Part shown: in pieces, positions 1-7,797 of the stretch
How the letters are laid out: every line of letters starts with the position of its first letter
Numbering within the stretch: the first letter of the stretch is position 1
Origin: Fundidesulfovibrio terrae
GTDB taxonomy: Bacteria > Desulfobacterota > Desulfovibrionia > Desulfovibrionales > Desulfovibrionaceae
NCBI RefSeq assembly: GCF_022808915.1
Contig: NZ_JAKZFS010000001.1
Span: 248,001 to 312,000 of the forward strand
Direction: 5' to 3'
Length of the DNA stretch: 64,000 nucleotides
Notes under the pieces: generated by a model
Databases searched by the model: none
What the model was told of the DNA's origin: nothing
Seen by the model: the letters and a program-made list of their open reading frames with translations, nothing else
Made by a program: the position numbers and the translations under genes

Positions 1-1349
1 GCGCGAGTTCTTGCCCAGTTGCGTAGGGCTTCGATTTCTTCACGCATTGTCCTTGAGAGAGGTATCACTGAGTGAAATGCCGTTTCCATGTCTGTGAACA
101 TGGATTCGCGGCATATCTGCTCAATCTCAGCTCCTGAATAACCGTTGAGGTTGGCAGCGTATTCGAGAGGTATCTTTGTACCGTATCGAGCGTTCATGAT
201 CTTGAGGATATCACGTCGCTCTCTGAGGCTTGGCAGGTCCACCATGAATATGGCATCAAACCGGCCAGCTCGTATCGTTTCGGGAGGGAGCTTGGTGATG
301 TCGTTGGCAGTCGCCATGACGAACACGGGTGAGGTGTTCTCCTGGAGCCAAGTGAGCAAATGGCTGAACATGCCAGAAGTAGTTCCAGCATCGGTCTCGC
401 CAGAGCTTTTGACTCCTGACAGGGCTTTTTCGAGTTCATCAAGCCACACGACGCACTCGCCAAATGACGAGATGATCTGTGTTGCCTGACGAATCTTCTT
501 CTCACTCTCTCCGACTAGGGAGCCCTTCAAGGCTCCGATATCTAATCGGATCAATGGCCAACCGAGTATTGACGCGGCGGCTTTGCAAGAGAGACTCTTT
601 CCTGTGCCGGGTATCCCGACGAGTAAGAGGCCTTTTGGCCTGGGTAAGCTTTCGTTACCAGGCGTAAACGCCTTCGCACGGGACTTGATGTAGGCTTTGA
701 GCTGACTCAAGCCTCCGACATTAGACAAATGCTCAGGTTCCCAGACTTCGAGAAGCCCTGATTTTCTGATCAGTTGCGCTTTCAGTTGGGCGATGATGTT
801 TGAGGAGAAGTAGCGGCGTTTGACGAGTGATAGGGCGTATGCGCATTCGGCTTCGTATTCGGTGAGTCCACGTGCCAGCCGAGCAGCTTTGCGGTTCGGT
901 CTGACATTCAGTGGGTTGCCGAGTTCATTCTGGAGTATGTAAAGGTCTTCAGTATCAGGAAGTGGAAGGTCAAGAACTGTAAATATAGATTTCAGTTCTG
1001 GACGCATTTGGATTTGAGGAGAGATCACGACGAGGCAGTTGCCTTTCGCTTTCCACGTATCAGATCCGTTTTGTATGCATTGAATCACCTCAACGGAATC
1101 CGTGAACAAGTGTAGATTGTGAGCTAACATAACTGCATCTTGAACAGTGTCCAACCAACGTAGCATCTCAACAGGGTCGCGTACTTCCTCCAGGATCTTT
1201 TGACTACCAGCGAGTCGTATGCCACGCTGGCAGTCCCAGGCGAAGAATCGCCAGTGACCGTCAAATGGGATGATCTTTTCGGCTCTTGCTGGCTCAGTTG
1301 TGAGCAGAAGCAATGCCGGAAAACCTGCCTTCAAGTATTCCTGTAGCAT
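1..1349 (-). CDS. Ycf46-like AAA+ ATPase (3' end cut by window edge)
   Basis: An open frame of 449 codons runs from ATG at 1349 off the left edge, so the C-terminus is missing. The start is supported by a GGAGG Shine-Dalgarno about 8 nt upstream. Residues 1-200 form an N-terminal domain of the Ycf46 kind. The AAA+ core follows: Walker A GIPGTGKS (246-252), Walker B VVWLDELEK (D304, E305), sensor-1 Asn in MATAND (349) and arginine fingers in IRAGRFD (360, 363). Ycf46-type proteins are predicted cytoplasmic ATPases of poorly known role. GC is lower than in the core genes right of 11.7 kb, so it is probably island cargo. Family assignment is by motif and layout; the substrate is unknown. Confidence 0.85.
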   Translation of the reverse strand, partial: MLQEYLKAGFPALLLLTTEPARAEKIIPFDGHWRFFAWDCQRGIRLAGSQKILEEVRDPVEMLRWLDTVQDAVMLAHNLHLFTDSVEVIQCIQNGSDTWKAKGNCLVVISPQIQMRPELKSIFTVLDLPLPDTEDLYILQNELGNPLNVRPNRKAARLARGLTEYEAECAYALSLVKRRYFSSNIIAQLKAQLIRKSGLLEVWEPEHLSNVGGLSQLKAYIKSRAKAFTPGNESLPRPKGLLLVGIPGTGKSLSCKAAASILGWPLIRLDIGALKGSLVGESEKKIRQATQIISSFGECVVWLDELEKALSGVKSSGETDAGTTSGMFSHLLTWLQENTSPVFVMATANDITKLPPETIRAGRFDAIFMVDLPSLRERRDILKIMNARYGTKIPLEYAANLNGYSGAEIEQICRESMFTDMETAFHSVIPLSRTMREEIEALRNWARTR

Positions 1350-1746
1350 GCTGAAAACCTCCATATATGTAGTTACAATACAATTTCTATATATGCAGGC
1401 AGAATGTTAAAACTCTTCAAAGCAATGATTGCGCGCGCAAAATAGTAACTTGCACATGCGAGTGTTCAGCAAAGGATTTCCTGGTGCGCCAGGAGACAGA
1501 AAAGATGTCTGAGCTCGTGAGATCAGGAGCAGAGGCTTCTGAGATCTAAGAGAAAGGGATTTCCTTGGGAGCCAACGCGAGCTTCCGATCAGGTCTTGAC
1601 GGGGCACATGATCCCGGAGACACACCCATGTTGTGGGTAAACGAGACCGTCTGGAGACGGTACGCCATGTCGAGCTGGCATGGTGTTGGAAATGACCGTA
1701 GGATGCCTTTGGGAGGACATCCTGGGATCAAAAAGACGGGAGAGAT
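1350..1746. other. Gene-free, hairpin-rich intergenic stretch
   Basis: No convincing long gene is seen. The first 60 nt carry the leader and SD of the minus-strand ATPase. From about 1479 to 1735 short inverted repeats follow one another: TCCTGG/CCAGGA (1479-1494), GATCAGGAGC/GCTTCTGAGATC (about 1521-1556), ACCCA/TGGGT (1624-1638), ACCGTC/GACGGT (about 1646-1661) and AGGATG/CATCCT (about 1700-1723). A 40-codon ORF (1628-1750) ends in an ATGA overlap with the next gene but has no good SD. The stretch could be a structured RNA or leader; this is inference from base pairing by eye. Confidence 0.4.
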
Positions 1747-2283
1747 ATGATCTACCAGCTACACGTGCAGCTGCTCGGGATAACCCCGCTGATTTGGCGC
1801 AGGATTCAGGTGCCGGGAGAAGTCTCCCTATTTCGACTCAATCTGCTCATCCAGCGAGCTATGGGCTGGAAGAATACTCACTTGAGTGAGTTCAACATAG
1901 ATAGCCGTAAATACGGTGCGACAGAACAAGACCACTTTGCAGAAGGTGTTTACGAATTCAAGAAATTCAAGCTGTCTCAAGTTGTGACAGCTGCTGGGCA
2001 AAGCTTTCTGTACGCATACGACTTCGGAGATGATTGGCTACACAAAGTTGTTGTCGAGGATATTTTGGCGCGCGAAAATGAAGTCAAATATCCTCTGTGT
2101 ATTGCCGGTGAACGAGCGTGTCCACCTGAAGACGTTGGCGGGATATACGGATACGATGACTTCCTAGAAGCCATCTCCGATCCAAAACACGAGAGCCATG
2201 CAGACTACAAGACTTGGATCAAGAAGTTTGACCCGGAAAATTTTGACGTGGACAAGGCGACTAAAGCGATGCAGCGGAGATAG
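1747..2283 (+). CDS. Plasmid pRiA4b ORF-3-like protein
   Basis: 178 aa. The sequence matches the pRiA4b ORF-3 family (PF07929) pattern: an N-terminal strand then PLIWRRIQVPGE, a helix with IQRAMGWKNTHLSEF, and the hallmark YDFGDDWLHKVVVE near residues 90-105, followed by a Cys-containing segment (CIAGERACPPED) and GGIYGYDDF. The family is common on plasmids and mobile elements and its biochemical role is not established. An SD-like GGGAGAG lies just upstream of ATG 1747. Its location beside the integrative element fits cargo status. Confidence 0.85.
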   Translation: MIYQLHVQLLGITPLIWRRIQVPGEVSLFRLNLLIQRAMGWKNTHLSEFNIDSRKYGATEQDHFAEGVYEFKKFKLSQVVTAAGQSFLYAYDFGDDWLHKVVVEDILARENEVKYPLCIAGERACPPEDVGGIYGYDDFLEAISDPKHESHADYKTWIKKFDPENFDVDKATKAMQRR

Positions 2284-2350
2284 CCAATACCAGTGTTATT
2301 TTATGCGATAAAAACCCTTTGGTTTAATCTCTTAAACAGCAGGTGCCTTT

Positions 2351-2722
2351 ATGCCCCGCATATTCTTCGCTATCGGTTCAATCTTTGCTTTTATCTCTGT
2401 CGGCGCAGGTGCTTTGGGTTCCCACGCGTTGAAGGGGAAGCTTACTCCAGATTTGCTGCCTATCTTTGAGATAGGAGTACGGTACCAAATGCACCATGCA
2501 TTGGCACTCATCGGGGTGGGTCTGGCATGCGCGAAATGGCCAAGCACTCTCATGACCGCTAGCGGATGGTTATTCATCGTTGGAACAGTATTTTTTTCCG
2601 GCAGCATCTACCAGCATTGTTTGACAGGAACAAGGTGGCTTGAAATGATCACGCCCATTGGCGGAAGTCTTTTGATGTTAGGTTGGATATGTGCGGCTGT
2701 CGCTGCTTTGCGCGCAAGTTAG
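2351..2722 (+). CDS. DUF423 family small membrane protein
   Basis: 123 aa, almost wholly hydrophobic, with four predicted membrane segments (about 5-25, 45-63, 68-88 and 98-119). The N-terminal GAGALGSHALKG and the central RYQMHHALALIGVG followed by TVFFSGSIYQHCLTG are characteristic of DUF423 (the E. coli YgdD family). It is an inner-membrane protein of unknown function. AGGTG lies upstream of the ATG. The gene is oriented with the preceding pRiA4b-like gene, 67 bp away, and may share its transcript. DUF423 genes are usually chromosomal, so this could mark older chromosomal DNA or captured cargo. Confidence 0.88.
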   Translation: MPRIFFAIGSIFAFISVGAGALGSHALKGKLTPDLLPIFEIGVRYQMHHALALIGVGLACAKWPSTLMTASGWLFIVGTVFFSGSIYQHCLTGTRWLEMITPIGGSLLMLGWICAAVAALRAS

Positions 2723-3191
2723 CAGCCTAAATACTTTTCCATAAGATCAGCAGCCTCACTGGAATATATGGTTTAAATTTTAATGCCTTTGACTTCACTG
2801 TTAAGCGCCCCTCAATTAGTGGCAGTTAATTTCGCGCACTAGAACTGCTTTAAAATATATGCCACATTTTGATAGTTTGAAATACTTTCTCGCTGAAAAT
2901 GAATTCTAAATTTGAAAGCTCGAATAAATCTACCTTTTGTCACAATAGAAAAAGGTAGGCTCTGCCAACCATCCAAAATTTGTGACAAGTAAAAAGACGG
3001 GCGACAATTCGCCCGTCTCTTCTTATATAGAGGCCTCAGAATCCAGAATCGATTGTATTTTCAATGGTTTAAACGTTCAGACAGTATTTTTGAATTGACT
3101 AGACTAAAAGCCTGGGAAGCCGCGCCATTCCTTTGATTCCGAGGTTCTCACCTGTTTTTGAATTCGGTCAGAATCCTGAATCGTAGAATCG
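2723..3191. other. Gene-free AT-rich intergenic region between convergent genes
   Basis: This AT-rich stretch separates the plus-strand DUF423 gene from the minus-strand primase-polymerase gene. Apart from the bidirectional terminator at 2991-3025 I see no ORF with an SD, no RNA gene and no long repeat. A short repeated phrase (tcagaatcc, about 3037 and 3168) is too short to interpret. Confidence 0.5.
2991..3025. terminator. Bidirectional Rho-independent terminator
   Basis: A perfect 10-bp stem AGACGGGCGA / TCGCCCGTCT (2995-3004 and 3009-3018) with a CAAT loop. It is preceded by AAAAA and followed by a T-rich tract, so it can stop transcription from both convergent flanking genes. Confidence 0.8.
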
Positions 3192-5108
3192 TCAGTCCTC
3201 CTGGCTGAAACCGACCAGGATGATCTTGTTGGAACGCCCCTCCTTTATCTGTTGAAATCTACCAAGCTTGATGCCTTTTTGAATTAGTCCATTTAATTGT
3301 GACTCCTTAACATTCTCTTCTTCCAACCCATGTTCACGACAGTACGTAGAATATTTTTCTGTTAATATTTTCTGGCTTTCCACTTCACCTCCATTTGCGG
3401 AAAGTACTTTATCTAGAATATGGAGCCGACGTTCTTCAGGGCTTACTTCATGTATGTAGCATCTCAAATCTTTGCCGCGTTTTAGACTTATCGTGCCAAA
3501 CTTTTCAAAATTTGACGCCTTAATGTGTCTCAGCTTGAATAAGTTCTTGTCTTTGCCATCAGCTTTGAACTCAAGAGTGTTTCTCGCCCAGTCACCAATG
3601 GCACTTGCCCCACGGCCACCAGAGTAGTCGGTTACATTGTCTCCCTTGCCGTCATGGTGTACAACAAGAACGTTAGTGTTTGTCAGTGATCCGAGCAAAC
3701 TGAATCTGTCCATGACCTTTCTCATGGCAGTATTTGAGTTTTCATCTTGACAATGAAAACTTACGAGGGGGTCAAACATTACGACATTCACACAATTTGA
3801 TTTGACAGTGCGAACCATCTTGTAGAAGAAAGCGTCGTCCAAGATATCTGCACTTATCATGATGTCGTCGTTCAGTTTTATGAACTGAATATTTTCAACG
3901 TGGCGCTCTGCAATATCATTGAGGCGCATGTTTGTTTGAATTTTATTCTTGATCGCGGCGGCTTTGTTTTCTGACTGGACGAATAAAACCTTGGATGGCC
4001 TCGCAACCTTATACCGATTCAGGAAGCCTAATTCTGTTGGTGCGGCTAGCTCACAGGCAAAATCCAGCGTGAACGTTGACTTGCCGATTCCGTTCTTACC
4101 GAATAGAATCATAGGCTCACACTTCGGCCAGAACCCTTCAACCAGAAACTCAAAGTTATCAGCGTTTAACTTAATATCACCAAGATTCATCGTATCGAAA
4201 ACATCACCTATATCTGCCTTGGCACCTGTTATGTTGCAGTGAATGTAACCAATTGCCTTCTGATATTGCTTGTCGAAGCGATTAAATCTTGATTCTCCTT
4301 TCTCCCGATGCTTTTCGCCAATCGGATAGTTTTCAAATATATCAAATATTTCATCGCGAGAGAATCCGGACCGCACCAACGAATCTATCACAGTCATTTC
4401 ATTTTCAGACCTTTCTCCGTCTGCAAATAAGTTCAACATTTTGCGAAGTGTTTCACCGCTAATACGTGACGTATCAATTGGAGCGATTTTCTTCGGTGCT
4501 GTTGTGGCTTTGGTTTCCCACTTCGGCTTCGCTTGATTCCTTGCCATTTCAAGAAACCATTGAGGTGCTTTTGCCGGGTGAAAGTTTTTTAAGATAGTGT
4601 ATGGCTTTCCAGTGTCTGGATGAACTGAACCGGGGCACATTACGTAGCCACCTATGCCCCTGATGTCGTATGCTCCTGAGTATTCTCCCTTTGCGCTTGA
4701 ATTGTGATACATGTAGCCGTCGTCAGGGTACATGAAATATATATGTAGCCCTTTGTTCGTTTTTACGACGAATGTTTCTGTGGCCATCAACTCTTGAAAG
4801 TTGTCATCCCCCACAAATTTTTTGAATTTATCAATATTATCAACGTCAAGCACAATGACTTTTGAGTAAGGACCGCAAACAATTCCGGCATTAACCCCAA
4901 GGTATTCATCAGAATAATATGGAGCATAGTCAAAGCTTCTTTTATTCCAGCCCCGTTCGATCGCTTGCTTTCCATTTTTAGCGCAGGAAACTAAGTTAAA
5001 GTGTTCTGAAAATTCACGGAATACCGATTCTCTTTTATTGTCATTGCCAGTTCCTCCGCTTGCAATCAAATCTACGATTTCTTGTTTTATAAAGTTGTTG
5101 TTTTGCAT
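3192..5108 (-). CDS. Primase-polymerase / RepA-like helicase fusion (element replication protein)
   Basis: 638 aa from ATG 5108; an upstream in-frame GTG at 5162 would force translation through a stem-loop. The N-terminal about 190 residues are an archaeo-eukaryotic-type primase-polymerase domain (PF09250-like): acidic VIVLDVDN (D88, D90), NKGLHIYF, and CPGSVHPDTGKPY carrying the catalytic His (about 163). A P-loop ATPase domain of the AAA_25/RepA hexameric helicase type follows, with FGKNGIGKST (about 336-344), Walker B VVMFDPL and VLVVHHDGKG. The C-terminus resembles a winged helix. Such fusions prime and unwind DNA for plasmids, satellites and integrative elements. GC is near 40%, unlike the chromosome, which supports transfer. 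Confidence 0.85.
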   Translation of the reverse strand: MQNNNFIKQEIVDLIASGGTGNDNKRESVFREFSEHFNLVSCAKNGKQAIERGWNKRSFDYAPYYSDEYLGVNAGIVCGPYSKVIVLDVDNIDKFKKFVGDDNFQELMATETFVVKTNKGLHIYFMYPDDGYMYHNSSAKGEYSGAYDIRGIGGYVMCPGSVHPDTGKPYTILKNFHPAKAPQWFLEMARNQAKPKWETKATTAPKKIAPIDTSRISGETLRKMLNLFADGERSENEMTVIDSLVRSGFSRDEIFDIFENYPIGEKHREKGESRFNRFDKQYQKAIGYIHCNITGAKADIGDVFDTMNLGDIKLNADNFEFLVEGFWPKCEPMILFGKNGIGKSTFTLDFACELAAPTELGFLNRYKVARPSKVLFVQSENKAAAIKNKIQTNMRLNDIAERHVENIQFIKLNDDIMISADILDDAFFYKMVRTVKSNCVNVVMFDPLVSFHCQDENSNTAMRKVMDRFSLLGSLTNTNVLVVHHDGKGDNVTDYSGGRGASAIGDWARNTLEFKADGKDKNLFKLRHIKASNFEKFGTISLKRGKDLRCYIHEVSPEERRLHILDKVLSANGGEVESQKILTEKYSTYCREHGLEEENVKESQLNGLIQKGIKLGRFQQIKEGRSNKIILVGFSQED

Positions 5109-5121
5109 TGTTTTGCTTTTC

Positions 5122-5149
5122 AAGCAGCCGAGTTCCAGCCCGGCCGCTT
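5122..5149 (-). promoter_or_regulatory. Stem-loop directly upstream of the primase-polymerase/helicase start
   Basis: On the minus strand AAGCGGCCGGG pairs over 11 bp (two G-T) with CTCGGCTGCTT around a 6-nt loop. The 13-nt gap to ATG 5108 has no normal SD. A matching arrangement stands before the paralogous gene at 5918, so this is a candidate translation-control or attenuator element. Confidence 0.5.
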
Positions 5150-5294
5150 TTTCCCCAGTCACCTAAACCAGGAAGTCGACCTCCGATTAGTTGATTTTGT
5201 ACAACAGTATGCTGTTGTCTGCGGCAAATATTTATACCTCTTGGAATGTTTTCTACTACAGTTACGGTCCCTAATTTATGTCCTATCGCCAACA

Positions 5295-5918
5295 CTATTG
5301 GAGTGATGTGATGTTAATTCCACCGTCGCTGCTCGTGCTTTCACCGCTCATCAAACTTAGCAACCAGCCTGGAGCCTGAGCAGGTCGAACGTTGTTTAGT
5401 ATTGTGTATGGTTCACCTGAGACTGGGTGTATCGATCCAGGACACATGACGTATCCTCCAGCCCCGATCACTTCAAAAATATTTTTGTTGTCATGGTTTT
5501 TTACTATTGAGTTTCCGCAGATACGACCTGCACTCGGATATTTAAAGTAGAAATGAAATCCTTTGTGCGTTTTGACTATAAAAGTATTTAGCGCCACAAA
5601 TTGTTTGTATTTTTCTATTCCGATATATTTTTCAAATTCTTGAATATCTTCAATGTCTACAACAATAACATTTGAAGCGGGACCGCAGGCAATTCCTGCA
5701 TTATTCCCCATAAATTTTACTGGCTCGTACTTTTCTCTTTTATTACATTTTCCACTCCAGCCTTGTTCAACTGCTTGCTTGTCATTTTTTACGCACGCTA
5801 TCATTGAAAATAGCGTTGACATTTCACAGAATACATATTCACGTGTCACATCGTTTTTTGTATTGCCTCTGTTAATAAGATTAAATGCGAGTTGTTTTAC
5901 AAACTTATTTCTTGCCAT
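5295..5918 (-). CDS. Stand-alone primase-polymerase domain protein (paralogue without helicase)
   Basis: 207 aa. It aligns over its whole length with the N-terminal domain of the downstream fusion protein: both start RNKFVKQ / NNFIKQE-like, then CVKNDKQAVEQGW, GNNAGIACGP, NVIVVDIED (acidic pair), KTHKGFHFYF, CPGSIHPVSGEPYTIL and RPAQAPGWLL. The primase-polymerase motifs are intact but no helicase domain follows. It ends about 20 residues after the domain in a Ser/Gly-rich tail, so it looks like a duplicated single-domain enzyme or a truncated copy. It is transcribed with the fusion gene (187 nt apart). GC is even lower, and its leader has the same hairpin layout. Confidence 0.75.
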   Translation of the reverse strand: MARNKFVKQLAFNLINRGNTKNDVTREYVFCEMSTLFSMIACVKNDKQAVEQGWSGKCNKREKYEPVKFMGNNAGIACGPASNVIVVDIEDIQEFEKYIGIEKYKQFVALNTFIVKTHKGFHFYFKYPSAGRICGNSIVKNHDNKNIFEVIGAGGYVMCPGSIHPVSGEPYTILNNVRPAQAPGWLLSLMSGESTSSDGGINITSLQ

Positions 5919-5929
5919 ATTGAGTTTTG

Positions 5930-5956
5930 AAGCATCCTTTTCAGATTTGGATGCTT
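5930..5956 (-). promoter_or_regulatory. Stem-loop directly upstream of the stand-alone primase-polymerase start
   Basis: On the minus strand AAGCATCC pairs perfectly with GGATGCTT around an 11-nt loop. The 11-nt gap CAAAACTCAAT to ATG 5918 lacks an SD. The layout parallels the stem-loop at 5122-5149. Confidence 0.5.
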
Positions 5957-5968
5957 ATTCTCTAGTTT

Positions 5969-6076
5969 TTAGACTAGTGAACCTATCCCCTTATTCTTCT
6001 TAATGGATTGCTGGCCGCAGCAGTCTTTAATATTCTTTTCACAATGGATACATTTTTTCTCAACTTTGTTTTGCAC
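5969..6076 (-). CDS. Small Cys-rich, possibly zinc-binding protein
   Basis: 35 aa from GTG 6076, chosen because AGGAG lies 7 nt upstream. A longer frame from GTG 6193 (74 aa) has no good SD at its start. The product has CIHC at residues 9-12 and CC about seven residues on, a spacing that could bind zinc, and a Lys/Asn-rich tail. I recognise no family. It is AT-rich, and transcription would run into the primase-polymerase pair. It may be a small regulator or may not be translated. Confidence 0.35.
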   Translation of the reverse strand: MQNKVEKKCIHCEKNIKDCCGQQSIKKNKGIGSLV

Positions 6077-6587
6077 TTCAGATCTCCTGTTTTTATTTTG
6101 CGGAATGTGCACCAGCCGCAGATTTTCAACGAAGTAAAATTCGTCTACACCTCCTCTTATCTCTTTATAGCCTGAGAAAAATAACTTCTGCACATTCTCT
6201 AGCGAGACTGCGTTGTGCTCAATTCAGATTTTACGTGACGTCTTGTTCTTTAAATTCTGTGGTCAGTGGGTGCTTCTCGTCAGAAGGCTTACCCTCCATG
6301 AGCCCTTAAAGGACCTCAAGACGAGTTCAACCCTGCCTATGCCAGTCAGGATGCAACACAGCCCGAATATGAGCCACAGCTTAGTTGTTGCATTTCAGTT
6401 GGTTAGCGCTACGCGAAGCAACATGGTCGATGCGGGGTGACATTGCGACCCCATATTGGTGGCAACACTCTTGAATCATTGTACGTCTGTGGGCGTTGGC
6501 GAGAGGGATACCAACAGAAAAGGGACCGGTCGCCCAGTCCCCTCCCCATGCCCGAGGGGCCCCCGGCCCCCCCCCGATGGCGGAAGG
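6077..6587. other. Gene-free stretch upstream of the AT-rich primase genes
   Basis: About 500 nt joining AT-rich DNA on the left to GC-rich replication genes on the right. No ORF with coding character is seen on either strand. It holds the terminator at 6517-6542 and a run of nine C near 6570. A promoter for the minus-strand genes to its left may lie here but no clear -35/-10 pair stands out. Confidence 0.45.
6517..6542 (-). terminator. Probable terminator downstream of the RepA-like gene
   Basis: Read on the minus strand, GGGAC pairs with GTCCC across a 10-nt loop and is followed by TTTT. It lies about 45 nt past the stop codon of the RepA-like ATPase. Confidence 0.5.
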
Positions 6588-7673
6588 CTACTGCTCGGTC
6601 GTCGTCGCCCCTTGGGTTACGGTGTATTTGTCGGTGCGCTTGCCTGGAGCTTTGACGACAAGTCCCTGATCCACCATTGTTTTCAGCATATTCCCCACGT
6701 TTGAGGCAGATTTTCCGGTCGCGGCGACAATCTCTCTAAACGCCAAGGGTTCGGAAGACGCCATGAGCACCCTGTAGACCTCAGCCTGCCCCGGTTTACC
6801 TAGAAGATCGACTCCTGCGATCTGCGAGTCCTCGATTCTCCAGACCCCTTTGTCCAGCCGAAGGGACAATGAGTCATCCTCGACGTCACGCCCGGAGATC
6901 ATGAGGTTTGCACACTGACCTTCTCCATCGCCAGTCCGGTCCAGCATGAGTAGACCGTCAGCACCGCCGGAGACGGCGTTCGTCCCATACAGTGCTTGCT
7001 TCCAGTTCTTCGATCTGGCGGTCTTCACCGTGTGGTGGATGACCAGAAGCGAGACACCCAACCTGTTCGCGACCTGGCTCATTTGTGCCATAACTTGGTA
7101 CTGGAAGGCGTAACTCTGTTTGACGCCCGCGCCCAGGAAGCACCCGAGGGTGTCGATGACCACGAGCTTTACACCCTCGATCTGCGGCACTAGATTTTCG
7201 AGGTGTTCAAGCCCCCGATGCTCGAAGTCAGGCCACCGGTAGTGGAAGTGCAGGTTCGACAGGTCGCCCTCGCCGCCGCTGGTTTTCTGGAGCAAGCGAG
7301 CCCTGAGCCGTCGCTCGGTATCCTCATACGTGATGTACAGCACCTTGCCCGCGTTGGCCGCGTATCTGCCAAGGAAAGGTGTCCCGCTGGCAACAGCGCT
7401 AGCGATATCCAATGCGAGGTAACTTTTCCCCGCTTTGGGCGCTCCTCCGAGTATCGAAAGCCCTACTGGAAGAACCCCGTCTATTACGAACTCCAACGGC
7501 GATAATTGCGATTCCATGATAGCTTGCGCAGTCACCAAGCCACCCAGGATTTCGTGGGCAATATCGGGTAGCGGTTTTGGCGAGAACGGGTTTTGGGGCG
7601 CTACAGCACCCGTTTCAGTCGAACTTGAGAACATTGAGGCAAGGTCATACGATCCGGTTTTGGAACCGAACAT
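6588..7673 (-). CDS. RepA-like hexameric replicative ATPase/helicase (AAA_25)
   Basis: 361 aa. AAGGAGG lies 9 nt upstream of ATG 7673. Layout: disordered N-terminus (1-55), RecA-fold core with Walker A GGAPKAGKS (76-84), YEDTERRLRARL, Walker B VVIDTLG, LLVIHHTVK, GTNAVSGGADGLLML and SGRDVEDDS, then a C-terminal winged helix (about 300-345). This is the RSF1010 RepA-type helicase family used by plasmids and integrative elements to unwind an origin. It differs in GC (about 57%) from the primase genes next to it, so the module is mosaic. The gene at 7798-8853 upstream is a diverged relative. Confidence 0.85.
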   Translation of the reverse strand: MFGSKTGSYDLASMFSSSTETGAVAPQNPFSPKPLPDIAHEILGGLVTAQAIMESQLSPLEFVIDGVLPVGLSILGGAPKAGKSYLALDIASAVASGTPFLGRYAANAGKVLYITYEDTERRLRARLLQKTSGGEGDLSNLHFHYRWPDFEHRGLEHLENLVPQIEGVKLVVIDTLGCFLGAGVKQSYAFQYQVMAQMSQVANRLGVSLLVIHHTVKTARSKNWKQALYGTNAVSGGADGLLMLDRTGDGEGQCANLMISGRDVEDDSLSLRLDKGVWRIEDSQIAGVDLLGKPGQAEVYRVLMASSEPLAFREIVAATGKSASNVGNMLKTMVDQGLVVKAPGKRTDKYTVTQGATTTEQ

Positions 7674-7753
7674 CGCCTCGTACCTCCTTGTGGGGTTTGT
7701 CGGCGAACGTCTTCATTCATTCATGACGTTCATACCTGCCGGGCGATTTGATA

Positions 7754-7788
7754 AACGGGTCGGCCCGGATAACCGAAACCGACCCGTT
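7754..7788 (-). terminator. Rho-independent terminator between the two RecA-fold genes
   Basis: A 10-bp perfect stem AACGGGTCGG / CCGACCCGTT is followed on the minus strand by TTTATC. It lies just past the stop codon at 7798, so the two ATPase-like genes need not be co-transcribed. Confidence 0.7.
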
Positions 7789-7797
7789 GTTGTGGTT

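Noticed and set aside
145-667. Short plus- and minus-strand ORFs across the AAA+ gene
   Set aside because: They are alternative frames of the partial Ycf46-like gene, whose own frame is uninterrupted for 449 codons.
7551-7571. Possible distal attachment site (GATTTCGTGG shared with the tRNA-Phe flank)
   Set aside because: Only 10 bases match, they lie outside the tRNA itself, and they fall inside the RepA-like coding region; chance is the better explanation.
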